A stretch of DNA of 64,000 bases, from positions 36,737,829 to 36,801,828 of the forward strand of contig CP137672.1 in the NCBI GenBank assembly GCA_037976565.1, read 5' to 3'. A program made the position numbers and the translations under genes. Positions 1 through 10,045 of this stretch are shown piece by piece. Source of the DNA: Mesocentrotus franciscanus (taxonomy: Eukaryota > Echinodermata > Echinoidea > Camarodonta > Strongylocentrotidae). The notes below the pieces were generated by a model. It ran no database searches and was not told where the DNA came from. It saw only the letters and a list, made by a program, of their open reading frames with translations. How positions within the stretch are numbered: position 1 is the first letter of the stretch; every line of letters begins with the position of its first letter.

Positions 1-1372
1 ACAAATGTAGCTAATCTCCTTGAATATTGTTTGAATTGTTTGACGCTGTTGTTTAAAGTGTTTAAAATGATTATAATTATACGAAGATGACCCGAAGTAG
101 ATCGTTTCAAAATTGTAATGTTTCATAATATTATTGTTGGTTCTTAGATTTGGACTTGTGTGTATATGGATAAGGCAGAAAACACGCTTTGTACGTATGC
201 TGCATGTATTTTTATCAAAGAAGTAGGCATATCATGCACAATAAGAAATAAAGGTACAATTCTGCTACAATAGCATCACCCTCTGATCTGCCAAATACGC
301 GTAGATGAATGCAAATCTGCACCCCAATTGCACCTTTATTTCTTAGTGTGTTTACATGGGAAGGGATACAAAAGAAAAGTTATTCATACCTAAAATGATG
401 TTATTTCATTACTTGTTATATGCTATTTCAGTCTAGGTAATACGATAGATAATTAATTCTGAATTTTTTAAAGATTCATAAGACTAAACTGTTTTACAAT
501 ATAGTATGTTTAATAATAATAAAGACTCCACGTTCTAAAACAAAAGTACAATTTAAATATAATTTATTCGTAAACTATTTCATAAATAATGACATTCCGT
601 CGTCATCTAATGAAACTGCTGCTGATGATGATGGTGGTGGTGCTGATGCCGATGGTGGTGGTGCTGATGATGATGCTAATGATTATGCTGATGGTGGTAG
701 TGCTGATGCCGATGATGGTGATGCTGATGATGCTGCTGATGATAATGAATAATATGTGTTATTGCATAGCGCATGGCATGTGCACGACTCGACGAGAGCA
801 TGTTGTTAATATTATCACATACCTGAACCAAGTGATTTAGCATATACAGGCTTTTCCTGTATACACGGTATAATTATTTTCGGTCTAACGCGTCAAAAAA
901 GCCCGTATTCTACTAATTTAGTTAAACCCGACCCTGGGTCTGAAATTTATCGAAAGGAAAACTTAAACCTCAACCTAAATTCATTTGTTAAGCCGAATTC
1001 GCACACAAACCTAAATCCAGCATCGGGTTTACATCTTGAGTATAGTATGGGCCATTGAGTGGATATAACTGTGCTATGTAAAGCGAATGTAAGTGTGGAT
1101 TTCAATCTTTGGTTAGTAGATAGAAAAAAAATGATGTGCCCCGGCTTGTTAAGATTTGCGAATGATCTAAATCGATCGCAAGTTATATCAAAGGCACAAT
1201 GCCTTGTTTCTTATCTGCACAGTTTTTATTGATATAAACCAAATTACTACAAAAGTTTCGATCGATTTGAATAAATCGCAAATTTTGAAACGATGGGGTC
1301 CGGATTTTCTTTCTTTAAATCGTATGAAACCCAACTGCAATTAAACATGGTCACTCCCTTTCTCTACCACAG
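1..1372. other. Unassigned sequence upstream of the first recognisable DCST exon
   Basis: No exon, RNA gene or clear transposon was recognised here apart from an imperfect trinucleotide array at about 601-745. The DCST-like gene must begin upstream, because its first visible exon (1373) starts in mid-protein. This stretch is therefore probably intron, but small exons could be hidden in it. Confidence 0.4.
601..745. repeat. Imperfect trinucleotide array (GAT/GGT/GCT)
   Basis: Run of ATG/GTG/CTG-type triplets (gatgatggtggtgctgatgcc repeated with variation). The open frame across it is composition-driven (Met/Val/Leu only) and is not a gene. Confidence 0.8.
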
Positions 1373-3462
1373 GCTGCAGGGAGAGAACTAGGAAAAGCGG
1401 CAAGGGCCTGTGACGACATCTTAGGATCAGCGTACAGAAGTTGCGATCGGAACTTGAATAATGTCTACATCGATTGCCAAACATTTATGAGAGATAAAAG
1501 GGTCCCAACCTCCGTAGGTAATTTATCTTGAAAGAAGATCAATATCTCATGCTACTTGTCTGCTAAGAAAGCGAGTAATAATTCAGTTGAAGATGCCACA
1601 AGTCAAATACGGCAAATGTACGGCTTTATGTCTTATCCGAAGGATTTGGTAATGAGGATCAATGCCTTACCAAGGGACTTTATCGTGCTTGAACTTTATT
1701 TCGAACCCGGGACCTCCCGGTTATTGGAACACTGATATACCACTTAGCCATCATTGATAACTCATAGGGTTACACGACAGTAACTAGTAGAAGTTAAGAT
1801 TTGACTGATGAATTGACGCTCGACACAGGATACAAAACATATAATTGAATAGTGCGAATTCATCATTAATTTTGCTCGTATCAAAATGTATGCATGCTGT
1901 TCTACTATAGCCCACTTGACCAAAGATCTACCAGATAGGTTCACGAGACTGGAGAGACCGAAGAGATAGTTTTGATCTCGTTAGCCTGCGGTCTTGCGCG
2001 CACTTAATCCTTTTCCTTCCATGCACAGGTCACGGTTTCGTAGTAAAATATGTGTTAATCCTTTACATTCAGAATTTGTTTTTCATTTTTAAAGTTAAAA
2101 ACTGTGAAGATAATGAAGTTTGAAAATCATGTTTAATTATTTTCAATGATTTCATTATTTCATCTCTTGTCTTTTTCAGGTCAGGTGTGTGAGATTTTTA
2201 ACGCCGACGCCGTATGTAGTCTTCTAAAAATCAACAGTATCTGCGCCACACCGGCTTATCTGGACAATGTCGTAAACAACGCCCTCTTGAACACGCGCAC
2301 TGCAATGCAGAGCGTGGTTGACACCTTTTCGGCCGATGTTGATTTCTCGCGTTATTTTGAGAAGCGTTCGAACTCCAGCACGACCGCTGAGCACATACAA
2401 GAGGCCATCTCTCAAGAGCTGGACGAAGCTTACAGCTACGTGGATTGGGTCCTATCCTTCTCTGACAAACTCCTAGCACTTTCCTTCGTCTGGGTGCTCT
2501 TTAAATCATACATGTACCACGCCAACTACCGCACCAAGGACTCATACGACAACCAGTACATCACTGCACAGTTTAAGAAGCTAGATGCCAACCGCAGTGA
2601 AAATGGACAACATCACCTTCTACCACTGAAAAAGAACGAACGGAACCGACTCATTGACGTGACTGCTGTTCGTCTATGCAAATCGGAAAAGGGCTACTTC
2701 AAATTTGGGCTTTCGACTGTCTGTCTACATTCCATCATTGCTGGGCTTCTGATGTTCATTGACTTTGGACTTTACTGGTTGCTGAGCAAGATTCGAGAGC
2801 ACGGTGACGTCCAGATTGCCACATCAGGAGAGGCCGGTACTGATGTTGAAATCGGAGGAAATGGTGTTGTGGCCGATCTTGTAAGGATTCTCTTCAATGA
2901 AGGCTTCAAGGCCACGTCTGCTTTCAACACCTCACTCGACACCACCGTGTGCTTGCCACAGCCCATTAAACCTGACAAAAACCTGTCTATCATCATCAGC
3001 GTCCTTTACTTTATCACTATCTTGATGACGCTCTCGCAGGCCTACGCCCAACGTCTTCTCCGTTACATTGCCGCGTACTATTACCCAGAGCGAGAAGTAG
3101 AACGCATTGCTTACCTCTATGGTCGCACCTTGCAGAAAAGACAGTCCCTGATGAAGATGCTTTGCCAGTCCGTTAAACGCAACAAGAAAGAAAGGGACGC
3201 TTACAACAAAATCAGTATATCTTCTTATTTGACAATGAAGTACCCTTGCTGTAAGGGTCTCTTCACCATTTGCGGTTTCAAACAAACGCAATGCTTAGGT
3301 TGTAGTGGCCCGGATGATGGACTCTTGGTATACTGCTCTGACCAAGACTGTGATGGGGTTTATTGTGAGGAATGCGCCAGAGCATTACAAGGAAAATGCT
3401 CGTTGTGTGATTGTACCATCAACATGGGAAAAGTACCATTGGACGAAGAACAAAAGATGTAG
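1373..3462 (+). CDS. DC-STAMP domain protein, DCST1/DCST2-like (3' portion, 5' end missing)
   Basis: Two exons are visible: 1373-1517 and 2180-3462 (stop TAG). The first ends in phase 1 before GTAATT; the second starts after TTTTTCAG and restores the same frame, so the join is well supported. The upstream exon encodes an AARACDDILGSAYRSC-type stretch with paired cysteines, as in DCST proteins. The large exon holds hydrophobic segments at residues about 102-124, 189-214 and 280-301 (numbered from the ATG at 2146), the DC-STAMP-like region, and in the last 60 residues a RING-like module with CxxC pairs (CLGC, CSDQDC, CEEC, CSLC). DCST1/2, fly sneaky and worm SPE-42/SPE-49 are multipass sperm membrane proteins needed for fertilisation; DCST1 has also been described as an E3 ligase. 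Whether this is DCST1 or DCST2 cannot be decided without the N-terminus. The ATG at 2146 lies in the intron and is not the start. Confidence 0.9.
1690..1758 (-). repeat. tRNA-headed SINE fragment
   Basis: Read on the - strand, an A-box-like TAAGTGGTATATCA is followed by a B-box-like GGTTCGAAA at tRNA-like spacing. No acceptor stem can be formed, so this is a tRNA-derived SINE head or decayed tRNA rather than a working tRNA. It lies in the intron of the DCST-like gene. Confidence 0.4.
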
Positions 3463-3566
3463 GCCTAGAACTTGACATTTTGTTTTGTTTTTAAATCATA
3501 CTGCAATGACCCGGCCTTCAGCTTTCCATATTATGACTTGGTTTGAACGGATTATATTGTAATAAT

Positions 3567-3572
3567 AATAAA
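3567..3572 (+). promoter_or_regulatory. Poly(A) signal of the DCST-like gene
   Basis: AATAAA lies 105 bases after the stop codon at 3462 and is followed by a T-rich segment (cctattttgatc). Confidence 0.6.
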
Positions 3573-3820
3573 CCTATTTTGATCAAAATGTCGAATTGTT
3601 AAGCCTCGTTCACACATGAAGTGGAAATTACCTTCAAAATCACCTGGCCATGTCATGTGTAAACGAGGCTTTCTGTAATCCAGTGTAGTTCTGTAAGGTC
3701 ATCATGAGTAGAAATACATAGGAAAGTTGAAATATCTAAGTCCTCTCTACATCCATGGTGAAAAAAGGGAATATGTAAAGGTCTGGACACAATGACTGTA
3801 TAGCGTATGAGTTTATTATT

Positions 3821-3850
3821 GTGTGTGTGTGTGTGTGTGTGTGCGTGTGT
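3821..3850. repeat. (GT)n microsatellite
   Basis: About 15 GT units with one GC interruption, directly followed by a G-rich run. Confidence 0.9.
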
Positions 3851-3879
3851 GGAGGGGGAGGGGTGCGCGAATAATTTCA

Positions 3880-4350
3880 CCCTTACGAGGCTATGATGCA
3901 TTAATACCCGTCGACCACATGACGTCAATTCGACGGCATTATCACCTACGCTAATCAAATAATGACGGAAATGATTACACTCCCTAATAATCAACGCAAT
4001 GCTCATTTTCCTTTTTTGTTTTGTACGTTGTCTTTCTCACATGGCGCGTCAAAGACCACACCAGTCTCTGACGCAGTCCTACGTCAGACAAAATAACGCC
4101 TCGTTCGCAACGGACGTATTGGATGCGTCATACGTATGCTCTAGATCTCCCCCATTAAGCGAGTATGACCAGCCCTTTCAGCTCTTTCTGGCCATGGATA
4201 AACTCATTTTAATACGTTTTCATTTACACACCAATCAATTTGATAATCTATGGAAATGTGTTTTAATAGTGGTGGTTCTTTTTAAAATCTTATTTGTCGA
4301 CTACCCGATATCCGTTTCCCTATTTTATTGGAACCTTCAAAGTTAAAACA
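3880..4350 (+). repeat. Dispersed repeat, inverted partner at 44490-44720
   Basis: The core at about 4035-4120 (gcgtcaaagaccacaccagt, ctgacgcagtcctacgtcag) matches the reverse complement of about 44495-44575. It is a dispersed element, probably an old DNA transposon or MITE; no coding sequence was recognised. The following 4351-4954 holds nothing I can identify. Confidence 0.5.
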
Positions 4351-5744
4351 GTTAGCGCTGCCCCATTCAAGCTATGCATTTCTCAAAACATTGTGGACTC
4401 TCTGTATTTTGTTTTTAATATTTAAAGACTTCATCATTCGAATGTAGGATATTTTAATTTATTCACTTAATATGATCCTCAGATATGTATCATGTCAGCC
4501 GATTGTAGGTACGTATTGTATTCCATATTCAGATACATGTAATTATGTCGCATAAAGGCTTCTTGTAATGTATTGTTTTCTCGTAGGTTAATCAAAAAGT
4601 AATTAAATGCATGTAACCATGGTAACCAACCAAAGGGTATAAACAGTTTATTAAAATTGTTACAATCAACCAGATACACATGTACAAGCCTGATCTTATA
4701 CTTAATGTCAATCCAGAATACCTTCGTAGTATTGGTTATTTAAATGAGCCACATTCTTGCCAGTATGAAATAGAAATAAAAACCAAATTACATTTTATTC
4801 ACGTTTTAGATAACTAGAAACGGGCATGATGCAGTAAAGCTGACTATGCAGTCAGTGCTATTTTTTATTAATAGCAATTGATTTTCAGGTGCCATGAACT
4901 GCACAAACATTTAACGCAACTTTGATCAAAGTCCGTAATTTTATCATTCATTTTTTTTTTAAAACGGTGTTCCATGATATCGAACATTATCCATAAGCTA
5001 AATATGAAGCTCATGAAGAAGAAGACAATCAGGCTTTTCTTAGTCGATGATTATGAGATGATGTCAATCTTAGAATTTCGATGTACATGTACTATAAGGA
5101 TTAAAAGAAAATGCTGTGCATTCTTGATTCGTTTTATTTCCATGGATTATGTAGCATGTCAATACAGTAAATAGATTTGTATATGTTTACATAATTTCCT
5201 AATGATAAGAATTATAATAAACTGCCATCGAGGGATGTTTAATATATTATATCGAATAGTAAATTGAATGGTTTATTTTGAATTATATATATGACATTGT
5301 AAATAAAAGATTGTGAAACTCGCCGTTATTGTTGAAAACGAAATAAATGCTATAGCTGTAATTATAATGTTCACAGTGTTTTATTCAGCGTACATCTTTA
5401 TTTTAAGTATGGATATTAATTTGTTTGATTCAGGACAGATTGTTGTCCCTGATGTTATTCAACAATCTCAGATATCATCATTATAATCATTATCGAACAA
5501 TGAAGATATTTCATTAAGGTCCCGTTACTATACAAAGATAAGATAATGAGGACAATGTCAAAATTTAAGTAGAAATACGGCATGCAATTGTCATGTTCTG
5601 TGGTAATATTTATTATATTCTTGAGCGATAAAACATCATAATATATTGTTGTTATATAATTTTTTTTTAAAGATTGCTAACACCCACTACTAACATAATA
5701 ATAATGTTTGGGTATCATTTACCCAAGGTAACCACATCAATATT

Positions 5745-5905
5745 AATAATACTCTTCCTGTATGCCCTGCAATTTCTATTACCCCAGTGATCGCCAGGTA
5801 CCCATTTACACCTGAGTGGAAAGTGGTCCTGGGCTGCTATTCGAACCCTGAATCCTTTGATCGAGAGTCAGATGAATGAACCACAAGGCACCTCTAACAT
5901 GACGT
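5745..5905 (-). repeat. tRNA-derived SINE
   Basis: On the - strand: TGGTTCATTCATC (A-box-like), then GGTTCGAATAG (B box), then a unique region ending in acctggcgatc. The tRNA-like head is typical of a SINE. Unit B lacks almost all of this segment. Confidence 0.5.
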
Positions 5906-5935
5906 GTATATCAAAGCAAGGGAAAGATATTAACT

Positions 5936-6560
5936 TAAAGGAAAATCAAGACTTTATAGCAAATCGTTTTGAAAGAAGAAACAAATATGATGAAGCAAAT
6001 TGGTGAAAGTTTGAACAAAATCGGACAAACAATTAATAAGAAAGTTATGACTTTTTGAAAGTTGTAATCACTATATACGTACGGGAATTTAAATTTGGCC
6101 GAATCCGTAATGTCACTGTCATGTAGTGGCGGACAACTCCCCCATCGGTTCCAACACAAAAATTACCAAAATATCAATTATTCAACACTTATAAAACATG
6201 AGGGTGTTTTCTTCTTAGAGGACCTATAATGATATGCCTTTCATATAGTGCGCCAAGGAAGAAGGCGCATGAGACAAAAACATAAATGAATAATACCTTT
6301 GTACACGAAAAAACCGTGAGAAATGTTCATGACACAGTCAAAATCCACTGAGCAAAATGCCAATTTGAGATTCGCACAGATATAGCGATTTAATATTTCA
6401 AACATTCATAACCTTCTTGTTAATTACTATAAACTTTTTGTTCTGCTTCCAATTGGTTTCCATAATGCAATGTTACTAAATAACGACATCCAGCTAGATC
6501 ACGTATAATAAATGATAATCCATACATGACCGTTTTTCAGCTCAGATTCATAAATATTCT
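5936..6560. mobile_element. Foldback-type non-coding element sharing a core with 12142-12913
   Basis: The left part contains aataagaaagttatgact followed by ttttgaaag. The right part carries degraded complementary words (cataaccttcttgttaatta, ctgcttccaattggtttcc). The same core occurs at 12236 and at 23266 in unit B. It was present before the segmental duplication, since both units share the right half. Confidence 0.5.
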
Positions 6561-7329
6561 GAAGAACAATTAAGTGTCTCCAAGGCTGACTTAATAATGC
6601 AATTATTCAATTAAATCTTGATCTTAAAATCGAAAATATCTGAAAGAAACTTTGCTTATAAAGGGCAGATTAAACTATGTGCGATAACATTTTGGTGCGA
6701 CCGGATAACTCTACCCCAGTAACTGAGGCCTATTAAAAAGAAAACAAAAACATAAACAAACGCGATCCCGAACCTCGACTAACAATAATTCAACATGGTA
6801 TTTACTGACAATAGATGGCGCCAGTTACTGAGTTTGATATATAATAATACACCCAACGTTTAATTGATATATCATTCATCCAAATTCCGAAGTATAATTG
6901 TATAAGATAGATAGATAGATAAATGGATTTTATTAAGATCTTCGTGTCTGGCAGTTAAAAGCTGAAATGAACATGAATTACAATAACAATTTCCAAAGAA
7001 GATTAACATAATAATATCAGATACGAATAGGTTATAATATATAACTTTGAAATAACACAGTACAAATGTATAATATGTAGTACAGTACTAGTTATTTACC
7101 ACAACTCTATTAATAATAAGTAAGCTTGTAGCCATTTATCATGTATTTTTGTTGCCTCAAATTTTATTGACAATATTTTACATAATGTAAAATCACTATA
7201 TGTTAATACTTTGTACAGTGACCGTCTCAGCCTGAGCTGCTTATTACTCTTTATATACCAAAACAAATTTTTAAAAAGATGAAAATCCAAAATATAAAAA
7301 CAAAAATATAAAAATGAATTTGAATCCTG

Positions 7330-9135
7330 AAGCACACTATTGTACTGTAGAACTGCTTCAGAGGAACATGATGAAAGCGAAAGCAAGGATTTAAGAGAGG
7401 ATCCCAAGATATCTGACTTGAATAAGTCCATATTGATATCACGGAGCTTCCTACATGTGACACGCTTCTTGGTTGCGGCAGGACGTTCCAGGTTAATTGT
7501 GCACCATATACTGTCATGATCAGATGGAAGACCCCTGATGGAATCAATCACAGGAACCACTTCGTCGACCCTTCTAGTTCTTCTTCTTCCTTCTTCCAGT
7601 GCAAGTGCAGTCCTCTAGGCAGAGTATTTTCGTACTGTTGTGCAGTGCTGTGAACTAGTGTGCCATGCTGCATTGTGTGAGCACCCCAAGAAGAGGTCCT
7701 AATCAGTTTTATAATTGAGTAGTAAAAAGTGCTCGTTGTGCAAGTTATCAACAGGTCGAGCCTATGACCAGTTTAATGTGTTGAAGTCATCAGGTGCTAT
7801 TGAAAACCTGCCTCGTCCAAGGTATTGAGGAAGGTGGTAGCATTTTTTTCCTGCAGTCGTCTACATGGATGAGTCACCAACAAATATTGGGATGTTGTCA
7901 ACAACTGTAACAGATTCCATCAAAGAGAAAAATTCCTTCAAGAACAAAGAAAAGCTTAGCTTGTTCTTTGATGATGGAGGTGGTCTATAGATGGCAATCA
8001 TGGCATAAATGTGAAACACTGATGCACCGTTAGACCGAATAGTAAAGTCCATCAATTCGAATGACTCATAGTTACTAAAGTCTTGAAGACTCACTTTGAC
8101 TTTGACCGAGGAACGATGGATAATGCAGATACCTCCGCCAGAGGCAAGGGTATGGTTGACGCGATGGTCGCCCCTAAACCACCACTCGGTGACGATGAGT
8201 ACGTCAAGGTCATTGTCAATGATATTATTGTTCATAGATCTGGAATTCCAATGACCTATTCGAACTCTTCTCTCAGGAGGACATTCAGTGACAGAAGGAG
8301 GAGTTCCAGTGAGTTGTATAAGTCCATCAGTATCTCGCATCGATGTTCCACTACAAACATTAGTATATCTAGTCTGAATGAGTACAGGAATGTTGCCGAC
8401 CTACGCACAGTGGGCCAGGGAGGAGTTGGTATCAACTTAAAGCTTAGACATCAGAGAAGATGTTGGTAATAAGATTAAAGCGGAAATCCCTGGAAATCCA
8501 AACATTTCCTCTGGATTTATAAAAACATGGATATTTAGTCCATTTTCAGTGAATTACCCTATAATATATTATGAAGATTGTGTTTCTATCCATTTTTAAC
8601 CCATTCATGCAGTGAATTGAACTATCAGGAATATGTGAGAGCAATTTCATATCATTGACTTAAAAATTCATGTTAAATTGAAAGATTTATAAAATAAGTC
8701 ACTTTTGCACTAAAACTGTAAATATGTAAGATTTTGTAGTTTGAATGATTAAATTTATACCCTTATTGTGCATACCTGAATTAAATATTTTACTGAGGTA
8801 TTCTTCAATGTATTATCTTTCAACTGGGCAAGAAAAAAATGTAAAAAAACAAAATCACCAATAATGAGTTTTGGCGCACTTTTGTTCCTCCCTGGCCCAC
8901 TGTGCTACGCTTCATTACCCCTCCTCGGTATAGCCACGTTTAGTTCTCCGAGCGATTCCCAACCCATTGAAAAGACTCCATTCATGTGCACTGACACCGA
9001 GAAGCTTAGGCTGAATTTCATTGTCAAAGTTCCGCTCTAGACACAAGAGCTCCTCACGGGAGTAAGAGCAGCGAACCATGTTAAGAGACAGCGTAGACTG
9101 ATGGACTATCACAGCAAGTCTAATGTATATGCACG
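7330..9135 (-). pseudogene. Degenerate non-LTR retrotransposon, endonuclease region (L2/CR1 type)
   Basis: Read from 9135 downwards: a YSREELLCL start-like motif, a basic RGGVMKRR stretch, then an apurinic-endonuclease-like domain (8340-7861) with RIGHWNSRS, VTEWWFRG, GGGICI, AIYRPPP and IFVGD. After frame breaks come HRLDLLIT and, at 7550-7400, LPSDHDSIWC, the catalytic SDH of the endonuclease. Frameshifts and stops break it, and the RT domain is missing. It is interrupted by the 499-bp element at 8406-8904. Unit B has only about 0.6 kb of unrelated sequence here (24380-24960), so this LINE is private to unit A or was lost from B. Confidence 0.8.
8406..8904. mobile_element. Non-autonomous Transib/RAG-type element with CACAGTG ends
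   Basis: The termini are perfect 19-bp inverted repeats, CACAGTGGGCCAGGGAGGA. The flanks are the direct repeat CTACG (8401-8405 and 8905-8909). Read inward from 8904, CACAGTG is followed by exactly 12 bp and then ACAAAAGTG, resembling a 12-RSS (consensus nonamer ACAAAAACC). The left end has the same heptamer and 12 bp but then diverges. The interior is AT-rich and has no transposase. Removing the element and one CTACG restores the host LINE frame (VMKRRSATFLYSFRLD). Transib elements and RAG-family transposons characteristically make 5-bp duplications and carry CACA-type heptamers. The family assignment is inference from the ends alone. Confidence 0.7.
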
Positions 9136-10045
9136 TACAAACAGCAAACAATATGTTCACAATTTGAAGTGAAAATATCCAAAGGTGAAAATGCATGATT
9201 GCAAACACGAATGATCACTAAAAGTACGTCAAAATTGTCACTGAACATCAAGAATAAATATCACTTAGATCAATTAGTCAAATATACTCACAAAGTATGT
9301 AAAATTAACAAATTTCAGTGTGGCTATTATGAAGGGCGCTATGCATGCCTTGTTTCCTGATATTTTTATGATGTTTATAATGTTATAAGCCAATTATGTA
9401 TTCATGAAAAAAATACGGGAAAAAATTAAAGACTATTTATGTAAATGCAAATATGATAACTAAAATCTTACATACATGTCCACGGAACATACTGTGCCTA
9501 AAATCAGATATCTAGTATCAATCATTAGGTCTATGGCATGTTTTTGTGATGTTTTGGGTGTATATATATCTATAATGCTAATTAGCAATCGTTATTTCAA
9601 ATTGCACAGCTCATTATCTGTCCTGGTGCATGTCCTTTCTATTCATATATAGCTTGATTGGGTTTGGGCTTGATTTTAAAACAAGGCTGTAAAAAAGCCC
9701 CCTCCATAAAAAAGAAATTAAAACAAATAAAATAATAATTAAAATATAAACAATTTAGGTAGGGGGCAATGCCTGGATCCTCCCCTTAAATGTTGGGTGT
9801 CAGACCAAGTTATTTGCCGAAAATTCTTAGCTCAAACTTTCCAACACTCCCCTTCTCCCCCTCCCCCGCCCCCGCCCCCCTCCCCCTGCCAAAAAGGTCT
9901 TCAGATTTTCGAATTTGCCGACGGCAAGAGTTACACAGATTTTTCAAATTGCCCCAAATTTTGTCGACAAAGTATTTTGAATGGGGATGTCACCTCCGCA
10001 ACATGGGATCCCTCTAGCGATGTTTCCGATTGTTTGATTGAAATT

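Noticed and set aside
589..840. Open frame of 83 codons rich in Met/Val/Leu
   Set aside because: Generated by the trinucleotide array; no family features or splice context.
1690..1758. Possible functional tRNA on the - strand
   Set aside because: A and B box words are present but acceptor and anticodon stems do not pair; treated as SINE.
7096..7325. C-terminal half of the 154-codon frame at 7096-7560 as LINE protein
   Set aside because: Only the part above about 7325 matches LINE endonuclease; the rest is unit backbone shared with unit B and is out of context.
8083..8469. 128-codon + strand open frame
   Set aside because: Antisense shadow of the LINE endonuclease on the - strand.
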